From the NCBI GenBank assembly GCA_028716975.1, contig JAQUOU010000005.1, positions 62,001 to 126,000 on the forward strand: a stretch of 64,000 nucleotides of DNA, in the 5' to 3' direction. The notes beneath the pieces are model-generated. The model worked only from the letters and a program-made list of their open reading frames with translations, was not told the DNA's origin and did not search any database. The stretch comes from Methylobacter sp. GTDB lineage: Bacteria; Pseudomonadota; Gammaproteobacteria; Methylococcales; Methylomonadaceae. Below, one piece after another: positions 1 through 11,283 of the stretch (positions within the stretch are counted from its first letter, which is position 1; each line of letters starts with the position of its first letter). The position numbers and the translations under genes were made by a program.

Positions 1-80
1 TTGAGCATACCAAAATTCCGTTCGCCCTGAGCCGGTTGAAGGATGAGCGGGAGTTTGGAATGCTCACCTAATGGGTGAGC
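1..80. repeat. Intergenic inverted-repeat element at left edge
   Basis: The first ~67 bases begin and end with imperfect inverted copies of TGAGCATWCCAAA around a GC-richer core of the TTCGCCCTGAGCC type, a form common in dispersed intergenic repeats of environmental gammaproteobacteria. It is followed at 62-80 by a 7-bp hairpin (GCTCACC / GGTGAGC). The element may continue to the left of the window. Function unknown; a small palindromic repeat or transcript end is the best reading. Confidence 0.4.
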
Positions 81-408
81 GTGCTTTTAGGTTAATAAAA
101 ACGCAGGCTCATCCGGTCTTTAATACAAACAATATAAAACACGCTTACGGCCAGTTAGAATTTGTTAAATAACCAGTGACAAGTGCAGAAAGTTGCAGTC
201 GTACAGGCACGCCTAATATCTCTCTGTGAATTACAGTATTTATGGCAAGGAATTGCACCATCCTTAATGCATAAGGACTAAAAACTAATTCTCAACTTAA
301 TGTTAATTAGTGAGAATAGGTAATAAATATAGTCGAATTTTAACAGTGCCTGATGAATTTATGTTTATAACCACACACTGAGAAAAAATAATTCCGGACT
401 ATAAAAAT
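81..408. other. Intergenic region, no gene recognised
   Basis: About 330 bases of AT-rich sequence between the left-edge repeat and the 3' end of the GH17-like gene. No reading frame with family similarity, tRNA or strong hairpin was seen. Confidence 0.5.
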
Positions 409-1416
409 TCAGTTGCGCTTTAACCCTTTGGCACACCTATAAGGTGGATTTCCCTGACAAATTCCCCAAAATTTACCAAAATCGCCTTCATCATTGGGCT
501 TCCAGCTTTCCGAAAAGGCTTCAAATACTACGCCGGACCAGTTTCTTTCAGCCAGTTTTTTAAAAGTATCCTGCACAACTATCCTTTGATTTTTCTGACT
601 CGCAACATCGCAAGGCTGCCCCGTGCGTTTATTGATTTCAGTTTGTCCTTCGGGGCCATTTGGCCAGCCGAATTCAGTCACAATAACGTCCTTGCCGGAA
701 TAAACGCGCCGAATATCTTCAAGCCGGGCAATATGAAAATCAGCGGCTTTTTTTGCCGGAGTGCAGGGAAATATGCCTGAATATTTATTTTCCCACCAGG
801 GAAAAATATTGGTGCCTATCCAATCGACGCTTTTGCCAAAACTACTTGGCTGGCAAGGATAAGCCCGATTGCACCATTCCCACCAGATATCGATTGTCGT
901 AACCGGTTGCGGCACACCGGCTTTGTGAAGACTGTCGATGCAACGCATGATTTCTCCATCAAATGCATAACCGTGACGGGTTCGCACTTCGGAGCCACAA
1001 CTCAGCTTAACTATGGTTTTCGGAAATGCCTTTGCAACCTCAATGCCTTCACTAATGGATTGTGAATTAATTGCCACATCGTCATCCAGCCACAGAATTG
1101 CAATAACCTTGATATGCCGTGCTTCCGCCGCGGCAAAAGTATAGTCCAGCCCGTTTAAAACGCCGTAAGTCATGATGCAGCGAAAACCGGTTTCCTTAAT
1201 CAATTTATCCAGCAGTTCATCAATCAATTCCCGGGATGGATGAGCGCCATAATCGGGGCTGAGCTTTCCCACATACGGGCTGAAAGCGGCGCATTGCAGC
1301 GCGTCTTTTTTACTGTTTTGGATAGTTTGAAGCGCGGTTGATTTTTTACGTGCCGATACAGTGTGGCAATTCATTAACAATATGGAAACCACAATCAACA
1401 AAAGAAAATGCTTCAT
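409..1416 (-). CDS. Exported glycoside hydrolase family 17-like protein
   Basis: A 335-residue protein with a hydrophobic N-terminal export signal (roughly residues 1-22, ending near MNCHTVSA, a possible but imperfect lipobox). The body resembles bacterial GH17-type (beta/alpha)8 glycosidases that act on beta-1,3-glucans: CGSEV around residue 140 sits where the acid/base Glu is expected, and VTEFGWPNG near residue 250 matches the family's nucleophile motif TEFGWP. Trp-rich stretches (IDIWWEWCN, FPWWENK) could line a sugar cleft. It probably acts in the periplasm or at the cell surface on glucan. It stands alone, with no glycosyltransferase neighbour, so the substrate is inferred from family only. 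The start chosen gives the signal peptide directly. Confidence 0.7.
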   Translation of the reverse strand: MKHFLLLIVVSILLMNCHTVSARKKSTALQTIQNSKKDALQCAAFSPYVGKLSPDYGAHPSRELIDELLDKLIKETGFRCIMTYGVLNGLDYTFAAAEARHIKVIAILWLDDDVAINSQSISEGIEVAKAFPKTIVKLSCGSEVRTRHGYAFDGEIMRCIDSLHKAGVPQPVTTIDIWWEWCNRAYPCQPSSFGKSVDWIGTNIFPWWENKYSGIFPCTPAKKAADFHIARLEDIRRVYSGKDVIVTEFGWPNGPEGQTEINKRTGQPCDVASQKNQRIVVQDTFKKLAERNWSGVVFEAFSESWKPNDEGDFGKFWGICQGNPPYRCAKGLKRN

Positions 1417-1605
1417 AAAACTCTCATAAGTATTTCAGCCGAATAGTATATTTTAAAATCACTATCCTCTATTTGAGAGAGCTATGATAAGCGATTTCTA
1501 CACATTTGGTCGAGAACAGTAATATTGCATGTTTAAAACTACCATGATAATGAGGTGATTGTGTGTAAGTGCATATCACTACCAGTCCTTTCAGGCAACG
1601 TCTGT

Positions 1606-1850
1606 TTAATGGTGTCGATCTGCTCCGGCGCTAAAGGGCAGCAATTCATCGATACGGCTACGGGACCAGAGTGGTAGTTTTGCCAACACTTCCTTTAGCC
1701 AAGCCGCCGGATCTAAACCCTTCAGCTTGCCCGGGCCGAGTAAGGGTTGAATAGCGGCGACCCATTGCCCGACGCGGGGCGGGATGCCGTTTTTCCGCCG
1801 GGTTGTTGTCGATTGGCAGATGTCCGGTTCGCGCCTGGTGGACTCGTACT
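1606..1850 (-). pseudogene. IS66-family transposase (TnpC) C-terminal relic
   Basis: Reading the minus strand, GHLPIDNNPAE (about 1797-1835) matches the catalytic IDNxxAE end of IS66 TnpC. After a frame change the C-terminal tail continues as GPGKLKGLDPAAWLKEVL, then LPLWSRSRIDELLP, closing at a stop codon at 1606-1608. That is the usual end of IS66 transposases (DPxAYLxxVLxRLP...RIxELLP). The two parts lie in different frames and most of the protein is missing, so this is a decayed fragment. No terminal repeats were recognised. Confidence 0.75.
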
Positions 1851-1941
1851 GGCTAATGCTTCAAAAATGGAATGACATATGAACGCATTATTTTATTTAT
1901 GTTTTTAACCTAAAACTTATTTTAACTGTCGAAAAGTTTTT

Positions 1942-2360
1942 TCAATATAGGTTTTTGTTATCGTGCAACCATTTTTTAGGAATGCCGGCAAATTGCACTA
2001 TGATTCTTGTAATAGTTATTGCACTACGGATATTATCAAGGCCTCCGGATGTCTGCATCCAAGATCCCATGGGCTGAGTTTTTACTAACCAATGCAGCAA
2101 AGCATTGCGCCGTTGCGTCTCAACAGGCTTTTTCCGGACGGAATCCATAAGAGTGGTAATCAGCCTTGGTTTCAGCGATGGGTTGTAATGCTTGCATTGC
2201 CCTATCTTGCATGGTTGGAATCCCCAAAGGGTGCAGTTTACCGTTTGCTTTGGGTATATGAACTCTTGTCAATGGTTGTGGCAGATAGCCACTTCTTTTG
2301 AGCAAGTTAATCGCTGTGGCTTTTTGTTCAGGCGTATGGGGTTCTTCAACAGGACCCCTT
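1942..2360 (-). pseudogene. Group II intron reverse transcriptase/maturase fragment
   Basis: The minus strand encodes typical group II intron RT text: NLLKRSGYLPQPLTRVHIPK, ANGKLHPLGIPTMQDRAMQA, then PIAETKAD and SYGFRPEKAC (RT domains 0-2). Compared with the family there is a small deletion after DRAMQAL (the usual LLALEP stretch is missing), a TGA stop directly after EKAC, and then, in the same frame, QCFAALVSKNSAHGILDADI, matching the RT-3 motif before the catalytic domain. Similarity fades after that and the catalytic YADD region is absent. A dead fragment; no intron RNA domain V hairpin was identified. Confidence 0.8.
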
Positions 2361-2583
2361 GAAGTGCAGTCGACTTTTAATATTTCGTGCAGTCGTCTAT
2401 TGAATATAACAAAGTGACCACTCGAAAGTACTAGATATTTCATCAATTGAATATCTGGATCCAACCAATTCCTGCCGATCAAATATTTCGAAATCAGACA
2501 TTTAGAAATAGGTAAACCAAGCTTCATAACTTATTCATTCAGAGACAAATTTATTGCTGATCTAAATGATTATTTTAGATTTT

Positions 2584-3018
2584 TTAAAGAATTTTTGAAT
2601 TCAACCCAACCGTCGTTATTCCTAACAACACATCAGCCAAGGTTGCAGAATCCAGTACTTTTAAATAAGCTTCTCCCGCTTGTGCAAATAAGTGCTTTAA
2701 GCCACAATTTGGCAACAATCGGCAGTGTTGCTGAGTAGGATTAAAACACTCTACCCAATTAAAATGGCATTCCATGCTTCGTACCACATTGCCAATATTT
2801 ATCATCGCTGGGGGTCGTTGCAATACTAAGCCACCGCCTTTTCCGCGTGTTGTTTTGACAAACCCTTTGCTGCCCAGTTGATGGACGATTTTTACCAAGT
2901 GGTTACGGGAAATATTGAAGTAATCTGCAATTTCAGTAATGGTCGTTTGCTTGTTCGGTGACCTTGCTAGATAAATTAATACCCTAAGTGCGTAATCCGT
3001 ATAACTTGTGATTTCCAT
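2584..3018 (-). CDS. nsrR: Rrf2-family NO-sensing repressor NsrR
   Basis: A 144-residue Rrf2-type winged-helix regulator. The N-terminus (MEITSYTDYALRVLIYLA) and the recognition region (ISRNHLVKIVHQLG, KTTRGKGGGL) match NsrR. Three cysteines in the pattern C-x7-C-x5-C (ECFNPTQQHC...PNC, about residues 90-105) are placed like the NsrR ligands of a NO-sensitive Fe-S cluster. NsrR represses NO-detoxification genes and releases DNA when NO damages the cluster. The gene is divergent from the norCB operon with a candidate operator between them, fitting local control of NO reductase and of itself. IscR is less likely, given the neighbours. Confidence 0.85.
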   Translation of the reverse strand: MEITSYTDYALRVLIYLARSPNKQTTITEIADYFNISRNHLVKIVHQLGSKGFVKTTRGKGGGLVLQRPPAMINIGNVVRSMECHFNWVECFNPTQQHCRLLPNCGLKHLFAQAGEAYLKVLDSATLADVLLGITTVGLNSKIL

Positions 3019-3050
3019 GTTGCTTACTTTTGGGAAAAGAATTAAAGTAA

Positions 3051-3072
3051 AAAATGTATTTATAATACACCT
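3051..3072. promoter_or_regulatory. Candidate NsrR operator
   Basis: In the divergent nsrR-nor intergenic region, ATGTATT-TAT-AATACAC forms an imperfect dyad (6 of 7 paired positions) resembling the NsrR consensus of two ATGYATTT-like half sites. It lies 36 bp upstream of the nsrR start and about 180 bp upstream of the first gene of the nor operon. Assignment rests on motif resemblance plus context. Confidence 0.6.
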
Positions 3073-3247
3073 ATTAAAAATAATAAATAGTCGGCGTGCT
3101 CGAAGGGATTAAATCCGAAATTATGACCCTTTTCAAGGCTCAATTAGTTTTAGACTTAACCCTGACTTCTGGGCACTATGAAAACAGCTGTCACACGCTT
3201 CCTAGCCCACGATCGATGTCGTTTGATAAACAGTATGAGGTATTCGC

Positions 3248-3457
3248 ATGAAATTTACTCCATGTATAGCAGGGCAATGCACAGACCAAGGTACACACTG
3301 CGAAGGCTGTGGCAGGACGCATGAAGAAATTGCGGAAACAAAAAAAATGATTAAGGCTCTGGTGGCTTATGCGCAAATGAAGGGCTATGAGAATCATGAA
3401 GATTATGCCCGTTTTATAGGCAATACCATCCTGAACAAACTCCAGAACCCCTCTTAG
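3248..3457 (+). CDS. Small Cys-rich DUF1289-like protein, first gene of nor operon
   Basis: A 69-residue protein with four N-terminal cysteines (C6, C11, C18, C21) in the context CIAGQCTDQGTHCEGCGRTH, resembling DUF1289-type small proteins (SPCxxxC...CxGCxRT..EI), followed by a helical C-terminal part. The cysteine cluster could bind iron or zinc; that is inference. It is the first gene of the plus-strand run towards norCB and lies directly downstream of the candidate NsrR operator, so a link to NO stress is likely. There is a 90-bp gap to the next gene. Function unknown. Confidence 0.65.
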   Translation: MKFTPCIAGQCTDQGTHCEGCGRTHEEIAETKKMIKALVAYAQMKGYENHEDYARFIGNTILNKLQNPS

Positions 3458-3547
3458 GAAAAGATAAGAAAGCTTGTCGAAAGTATGTTTATAGCCCATA
3501 TTTATTTTACTTTATTTTCAAATATGTATATTGAAGGTTAATCTTTG

Positions 3548-3874
3548 ATGATCGAACCTGTCGCTTTAGAAGATTTCTTTATCACGTTTTTTTCATCCGC
3601 CTTAATCATACTGGCAGGCGCAAGCTACGCATTGCTGTTCGCCTGGTCTAAAGTGAATCCAAATTTCCGCATTAAAATTGCAGCTTATATTTCTTATGCC
3701 ATACTTATAATTTCAGTGGCTGAATTAACACAGGCGGCGCAATTTCAAGGTTACTGGTTGATCATTTCCTTTGTAATGGCGATAGGCTATTTTTTTGCAC
3801 CCATAGGCATCTGGCATCTGTGCGTTAAAACACATGCTGACCAGGATTTAATTAAAATAAAAGAGGACATATGA
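3548..3874 (+). CDS. Small membrane protein preceding norC
   Basis: About 108 residues with three to four hydrophobic segments (FFITFFSSALIILAGASYA, then AAYISYAILIISVAEL, then YWLIISFVMAIGYFF). Its stop overlaps the start region of norC, so the two are translationally coupled. The ATG at 3548 is preferred over a TTG one codon upstream. It is not recognisably NorE, NorD or NorQ. By position it may help assemble or place the NO reductase, but nothing in the sequence proves this. Confidence 0.6.
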   Translation: MIEPVALEDFFITFFSSALIILAGASYALLFAWSKVNPNFRIKIAAYISYAILIISVAELTQAAQFQGYWLIISFVMAIGYFFAPIGIWHLCVKTHADQDLIKIKEDI

Positions 3875-4470
3875 TGAATGAAACACCCTTATGGGCTTCG
3901 GAATCATTCTGGAAAAAAATGGCAATCTGGGTCACGGCCGGATCATTCTTGATTTTAGTAGTGCTGACCATGGATTCGTTAAGCAAAACCAATGCAGGTA
4001 GTAAACGGGTACCTGCCTATACCGTGATTAACAAAAAAATCGATTATCAATACGATAAGACATTACATAAATCCATGCCGATTATTGGCGAGAATGAATT
4101 TTTATTCGGCAAAGAATACACCGAAGAAGAAGCCCGACAATGGGTCGATTTAGGTAAGAAAACCACACAAGCCAAAAATTGTATGAATTGCCATACCTTA
4201 TTGGGTAATGGCGCTTATTATGCCCCGGATTTAACCAAAGCCTGGTTAGATAAAGGCTGGATTTCCAGGGACATGCGTGAAGACATGATGGTTAAGTTTT
4301 TAATGGATCCTGAAAGCAATGCGCGTACCTATGGCAGCAACCGGAAAATGCCAAACCTGGATATTACCGAACAGGAAGCCAAAGGCATTATCGCCTTTCT
4401 AAAGTGGATGTCGAGCATTGATACCAATGGCTTTCCCTATAACTTTAAAACTATTGAAGCGGAAGAATGA
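3871..4470 (+). CDS. norC: Nitric oxide reductase subunit C (cytochrome c)
   Basis: A 199-residue membrane-anchored c-type cytochrome. One N-terminal transmembrane segment (IWVTAGSFLILVVLTMDSL) precedes a periplasmic domain with the haem c site CMNCH inside NCMNCHTLLGNGAYYAPDL, a NorC signature. The axial Met is probably in RKMPNLDIT. It delivers electrons from periplasmic donors to NorB for reduction of 2 NO to N2O. The gene overlaps the upstream membrane-protein gene and norB (4 bp each), showing tight coupling. A second ATG one codon in could equally be the start. Confidence 0.93.
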   Translation: MMNETPLWASESFWKKMAIWVTAGSFLILVVLTMDSLSKTNAGSKRVPAYTVINKKIDYQYDKTLHKSMPIIGENEFLFGKEYTEEEARQWVDLGKKTTQAKNCMNCHTLLGNGAYYAPDLTKAWLDKGWISRDMREDMMVKFLMDPESNARTYGSNRKMPNLDITEQEAKGIIAFLKWMSSIDTNGFPYNFKTIEAEE

Positions 4471-5990
4471 GCATGAACACAACTGGATCAAACGGAGTCA
4501 TGCAAAATGCGGCCGCTGTCTATGAGAAATCACGCGCCAGTTTCAATAATTTCAAAGCCTGGGTGCAACTGGACAGCACTCATTTAAGTGACGGGCGGCA
4601 GCTAGCTGTTAAATATTTTACAGTAGCAGTGATTTTGTTCTTCGCGCAAATTCTGTTTGGCCTGCTGGCCGCGACACAGTTTATTTTTCCTGGCTTTCTT
4701 TACGAAATTCTGGATTTTAATGTCAACCGCATGATTCACATCAATGCCATGATCGTATGGATGCTGTTTGGATTTATAGGCAGTGTCTACTGGTTCCTCG
4801 AAGATGAGAGTGGCGCTGAAATCGTCGGCTTAAAGCTGGGCAATATCGCCTTCTGGGTGTTCACCGGGGCGGTCACGCTGGTGGTTTTGGTTTATTTACT
4901 GGTGCAGATTGGTCCCGGTAAGGATTCCAGTCTTTGGTTTATTAATGAAGGCCGCGAATATATTGAAGCGCCACGCTGGGCTGATATCGGCATTGTAGTC
5001 GTCATACTGATATTTTTCTATAACGTGGTCGCTACCTTCAGCAAAGGCAAATGGTCGGGTATTGCCGGCGTTTTAACGCTGGATTTGGTGGCGTTGGCCG
5101 GCTTGTATCTAGCCGGCATGTTTTATATGACCAATATCACCCACGAGCAATACTGGTGGTGGTGGGTGATTCATTTATGGGTCGAAGCCACCTGGGAAGT
5201 ACTGGTAGGCGTCATTATGGCCTGGTCACTCATGAAACTGCTGGGGGTCAGACGTAAAATCGTACAAACCTGGCTGTATATTGAAGTGGCCTTGATGTTT
5301 GGCTCAGGTATTTTAGGTTTGGGGCATCATTATTTCTGGATCGGTACGCCGGAATACTGGCTGACCGTCGGCGGTTTTTTCTCGGCGCTTGAACCCATTC
5401 CCCTGGTCGCCATGGTGGTTCATGCGGTTTATGATGCCGGTACCCATGCGTTTAAAAACGGCAATCACCCGGCATTAGCCTGGATTATCGCCCAAGCCTT
5501 CGGCAACTTTTTTGGCGCGGGCATTTGGGGCTTTATGCATACCCTGCCACAAATTAACATTTTTACGCATGGCACGCAGTGGTCGGCTTCACATGGTCAT
5601 TTAGCGTTTTTTGGCGCGTACGCCACGATTAATATTGCCTTCTTTTATCTGGCGATACAGCAATGGCGGGGTAATGTCTGGATGGGGGGCGGCAGCCAGA
5701 ATGCCTGGCGCTGGAAATGGGCTTTGGGATTGCTCAATGGCGGCGTTCTGGGTATGACGATTGCGTTATTGATAGCCGGTTACGAACAATCCTTTATTGA
5801 GCGTGCCGTCGAAGGCTCAACCTGGGGCGGTTATTTTACCGCTCAAAACCACCCGTCCTTTCAACATGCGATGGGCTGGCGTCTGTTTTTTGGTTGTATG
5901 ACCTTGACAGGATTTATTTTGTTAGTCTGGGATTTATTAACGATAGGCAAGGGCGAAACGAGAAAAGCGCCGGCGATTATTGAAAACTAA
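4467..5990 (+). CDS. norB: Nitric oxide reductase subunit B (cNOR large subunit)
   Basis: A 507-residue, 12-helix haem-copper-oxidase-family protein. Family ligands are visible: HINAMIVWMLFG (low-spin haem His), HLWVEATWEVLVG (His plus the Glu that coordinates non-haem FeB), GLGHHYFWIGTP (paired FeB His) and ASHGHLAFFGAYATINIAFF (His ligands of haem b and b3). The FeB Glu and the absence of the HCO Tyr-His crosslink motif identify NO reductase rather than an oxidase. The N-terminus (~40 residues before the first helix) is longer than in classic NorB. Partner norC overlaps upstream; no norD or norQ follows, so activation factors must lie elsewhere. In methanotrophs such enzymes detoxify NO and produce N2O. 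Confidence 0.93.
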   Translation: MSMNTTGSNGVMQNAAAVYEKSRASFNNFKAWVQLDSTHLSDGRQLAVKYFTVAVILFFAQILFGLLAATQFIFPGFLYEILDFNVNRMIHINAMIVWMLFGFIGSVYWFLEDESGAEIVGLKLGNIAFWVFTGAVTLVVLVYLLVQIGPGKDSSLWFINEGREYIEAPRWADIGIVVVILIFFYNVVATFSKGKWSGIAGVLTLDLVALAGLYLAGMFYMTNITHEQYWWWWVIHLWVEATWEVLVGVIMAWSLMKLLGVRRKIVQTWLYIEVALMFGSGILGLGHHYFWIGTPEYWLTVGGFFSALEPIPLVAMVVHAVYDAGTHAFKNGNHPALAWIIAQAFGNFFGAGIWGFMHTLPQINIFTHGTQWSASHGHLAFFGAYATINIAFFYLAIQQWRGNVWMGGGSQNAWRWKWALGLLNGGVLGMTIALLIAGYEQSFIERAVEGSTWGGYFTAQNHPSFQHAMGWRLFFGCMTLTGFILLVWDLLTIGKGETRKAPAIIEN

Positions 5991-6012
5991 TTAAGCCAAG
6001 AGCCATATTTTT

Positions 6013-6165
6013 ATGGATATCAAAACGACTGTTAAATTGGGAATTTTAGGCGCTGCACGAGTTATCGAGCGTTTATTGCCAGCCATTGTTGAGGCTTCAC
6101 ATGCAAGCTGGGTGCGATTGCTAACCGATACCCCAGTGCAGTTGCGCAAACGGGTAGGGGGTTAA
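6013..6165 (+). pseudogene. Gfo/Idh/MocA oxidoreductase N-terminal fragment
   Basis: Starting with ATG, the first ~36 residues (KLGILGAARVIERLLPAIVE and ASHASW) match the Rossmann GxxGAAR start of Gfo/Idh/MocA dehydrogenases. The frame then changes: the expected AIANRYPSAVAQ text is in the next frame while the original frame stops at 6163-6165. The remaining ~280 residues are absent and the sequence runs straight into the IS1 relic. A truncated, frameshifted remnant, probably cut by insertion. Confidence 0.65.
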
Positions 6166-6377
6166 ACCTGTGATTTGTTATAAATATCACGCCCAAACTC
6201 GATCTTATTGATCAGCCGTCCAATGACAGCATCATGCATCTCCTCCAGCTTTGAGGAGCAGATGCCTCGGCGAGCCAGTCGCTTGATCCAGGTCCTGAAG
6301 TTCAGGTTTTTGCATTCTATCTTTTGGGTGTTGCACGTGCCGACCTCATTGCTCGTCGGCGTCCAGAAGGCGTTCAT
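6162..6377 (-). pseudogene. IS1-family transposase (InsB) C-terminal relic
   Basis: The minus strand reads NTQKIECKNLNFRTWIKRLA and then SKLEEMHDAVIGRLINK, closely matching the IS1 InsB C-terminus (YTQRIERHNLNLRQ...SKSVELHDKVIG). Only the last ~55 residues are recognisable; the catalytic DDE core is missing. The relic abuts the oxidoreductase fragment upstream, so it probably marks a former insertion with partial deletion. Confidence 0.75.
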
Positions 6378-6475
6378 AAGCTCCCCCAGTCATCAGTGAA
6401 GTAACGGTTACTATTTAGATTAATTAATTATCCCATTATTCTCATGTCGTTTTAGAGCTTTAACCCATTACCTAA

Positions 6476-8987
<2,512 letters not shown>

Positions 8988-8993
8988 TCAAAC

Positions 8994-9019
8994 AAAACGC
9001 CCCGCGAGCGGAGCGTTTT
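8994..9019. terminator. Rho-independent terminator between hflC and hisZ
   Basis: AAAACGC(CCCGC)GAGCGGAGCGTTTT forms a GC-rich stem (AAAACGC pairs with GCGTTTT, CCGC with GCGG). A and T runs on both sides make it able to act in both directions. On the minus strand it follows the hflC stop by ~25 bp. Confidence 0.7.
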
Positions 9020-9044
9020 ATATTCGATAATTCAGGTTATTTTA

Positions 9045-9905
9045 TTATTTCTGCGCCTGGTTCTTAAAATACTTAAAGAAATCAGACTCAGGATCAAGCA
9101 CCATCATATTTGAACGTGAAAAGGTTTTTTTATAGGCATTCAGGCTGCGATAAAAAGTAAAAAACTCAGTATCCTCGCCAAATGCCCTGGCATATATTTC
9201 CGCAGACTTTGCATCCCCCTCACCGCGCAATTTTTCCGCGTCTCGGAAGGCATTGGCGAGAGTAACGACGCGCTGCCTGTCAGCATCGGCACGAATTCTT
9301 TCAGCGGCTTCTGCGCCCTGGGAACGGAATTCACGCGCAACTCTTTCACGCTCCGCTTCCATTCTACGAAAAACGGAACTGCTGACCTCACTAGGCAAAT
9401 CAATGCGCATTACCTGAACATCAATAATATCCATACCCAAGTCCGCTGCAACTTTTTTGGAGTTCTGGATTAAAATATCACGTATAGCTCTACGATCCGT
9501 TGAAACCAGCTGCTTGATATTACGCTTACTAAATTCGCCGCGGAAAGCATCCTTAATGATTTGATCCAGGCGTAAATTAGCCTGATCTATATCGCCCGCA
9601 ACTACGGTATAAAAAGTGGTCACATCGCCTATACGCCATTTAACAAAAGAATCAACAATTACGTTCTTCTTTTCAGCCGTTAAAAAGCGCTCCGGTTTCG
9701 CATCCATGGTTTGAATACGGGCATCGAATTTTTTTACATTGTTAATAAACGGCAACTTAAAATGAAGTCCTGGCTCATAATCGTATTTTACGATCTCGCC
9801 TAAACGAAATTTGATGGCTTTTTCTGTTTGACCGACTGTAAACACGCACATCAAGCCAATAACTAATAACCCAGCCAAGCCTACCAATATTTTATTCAGT
9901 GTCAT
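9045..9905 (-). CDS. hflC: HflC, regulator of FtsH protease
   Basis: A 286-residue SPFH/band-7 protein with an N-terminal transmembrane anchor (ILVGLAGLLVIGLMCVFTVG) and a periplasmic band-7 domain starting TEKAIKFRLGEIVK, then an Ala/Glu/Arg-rich coiled coil (MEAERERVAREFRSQGAEAA). With HflK it forms the large membrane cage that surrounds and modulates the FtsH protease. The start overlaps the hflK stop, so the pair is translationally coupled. Confidence 0.96.
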   Translation of the reverse strand: MTLNKILVGLAGLLVIGLMCVFTVGQTEKAIKFRLGEIVKYDYEPGLHFKLPFINNVKKFDARIQTMDAKPERFLTAEKKNVIVDSFVKWRIGDVTTFYTVVAGDIDQANLRLDQIIKDAFRGEFSKRNIKQLVSTDRRAIRDILIQNSKKVAADLGMDIIDVQVMRIDLPSEVSSSVFRRMEAERERVAREFRSQGAEAAERIRADADRQRVVTLANAFRDAEKLRGEGDAKSAEIYARAFGEDTEFFTFYRSLNAYKKTFSRSNMMVLDPESDFFKYFKNQAQK

Positions 9906-11104
9906 TAGCGCCCCCTTACGTCACGGCCGCGGGTTGATGTTCGTAGACCGGATTGCTCTTCTATCCCCGGTGATGCGGATTGATCTATAGAGCTTTGAGG
10001 CGCTTCAGTTTTTGGAGTCGAAGGCTGCTGCTGACGTTCCATCATTTTATCCAACGGCAAGTAAAGCAAATTGTTACCCTGTTTAACATCAATCATCACC
10101 GTATTGGATTCGGCCAATACCGATTCCATAGATTCAATATATAAACGTTTTCTGGTTACGTCGGGGGCTTTCTTATACTCAGCAAGTAATTGTGAAAAAC
10201 GGCTGGCTTCACCTTCCGCCTGCGCAATAACCTGTTCTTTATAACCTTCAGCTTCCTGTATCTTTCTTGCTGCGGCTCCACGTGCTTTTGGCACTACGTC
10301 ATTAGAATAGGCTTCGGCCTCATTAATTAACCGTTGCTGATCTTCACGCGATTTAATGGCATCTTCAAAGGCATTTTGTACTTGTTCAGGGGGTTGTACA
10401 TCCTGGAGATTGACACTGGTAACCTGAATACCGGATTGATAGTAATCCATAATGTCCTGTATTTCCTTTTTAATCTGAGCCACAACTTCACTACGACCTT
10501 CGGTTAAAACAAAGTCCATTGTGCTGCTGCCAACCACTCCCCGTTGCGCGCTTTCGATGACCTGTTTTAAGGTAGCTGCGGGATTCACTACATTAAACAG
10601 AAAATCCTTGGCGTTTTTTACCTGATATTGAACAGCCAGACGGACATCAACAATATTTTCATCCTTGGTCAACATCAAGGCTTCTTTCGGAACTGATCCA
10701 AGGCTCTGTTCGCCACCTCCGGTGCGATAACCAACCTCAATAAAGCGTTGTTGCCTTACATTAATAATATCAACGTGTTCAATAGGCGCGGGAAAATGCC
10801 AATTTAATCCGGACTGGGTTGTCGCAATATATTTACCAAATCGCGTTTCAACACCGTGATTTCCTTCATCAACAATATAAAAGCCACTTAAGCCCCACAA
10901 TAACAAAGCGCCTGCGATAAGAAAGCCAAGACCTTTTATTGAGCCACCGGAAGAGCCTCTATTACCGCCTCTGCCGCCGCCAAAAATCTTGCCTAATTTT
11001 TCTTGCAATGAACGTATTGCTTCATCCAGATCAGGAGGAGTTTTCTGGTCACCCCGACCGCTCCAGGGGTCTTTCTTATCGCCGCCAGGCTCATTCCACG
11101 ACAT
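9905..11104 (-). CDS. hflK: HflK, regulator of FtsH protease
   Basis: A 399-residue SPFH protein. The hydrophilic N-terminus (MSWNEPGGDKKDPW) and Gly-rich linker (FGGGRGGNRGSSGGS) are classic HflK, followed by one transmembrane helix (GLGFLIAGALLLWGLSGF) and the band-7 domain beginning IVDEGNHGVETRFGKY. The C-terminal tail is low-complexity (Gln, Ser, Pro). Works with HflC on FtsH. The gap to hflX upstream is ~180 bp. Confidence 0.96.
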   Translation of the reverse strand: MSWNEPGGDKKDPWSGRGDQKTPPDLDEAIRSLQEKLGKIFGGGRGGNRGSSGGSIKGLGFLIAGALLLWGLSGFYIVDEGNHGVETRFGKYIATTQSGLNWHFPAPIEHVDIINVRQQRFIEVGYRTGGGEQSLGSVPKEALMLTKDENIVDVRLAVQYQVKNAKDFLFNVVNPAATLKQVIESAQRGVVGSSTMDFVLTEGRSEVVAQIKKEIQDIMDYYQSGIQVTSVNLQDVQPPEQVQNAFEDAIKSREDQQRLINEAEAYSNDVVPKARGAAARKIQEAEGYKEQVIAQAEGEASRFSQLLAEYKKAPDVTRKRLYIESMESVLAESNTVMIDVKQGNNLLYLPLDKMMERQQQPSTPKTEAPQSSIDQSASPGIEEQSGLRTSTRGRDVRGR

Positions 11105-11283
11105 ATATATGCTCCATATTGATTATTTTAACTTTTTTAATTTTCATCCCGCAGGATATTTAACGTTTGGCATCGAACAATTTCCATAGCCGACCCATGC
11201 AATCTCTGTATTCTATCGTAAATAATCAGATTCTCATTGTTTAACTGGGAAATTTTCTAAAAAGCACTGCATCCAATCATGAG

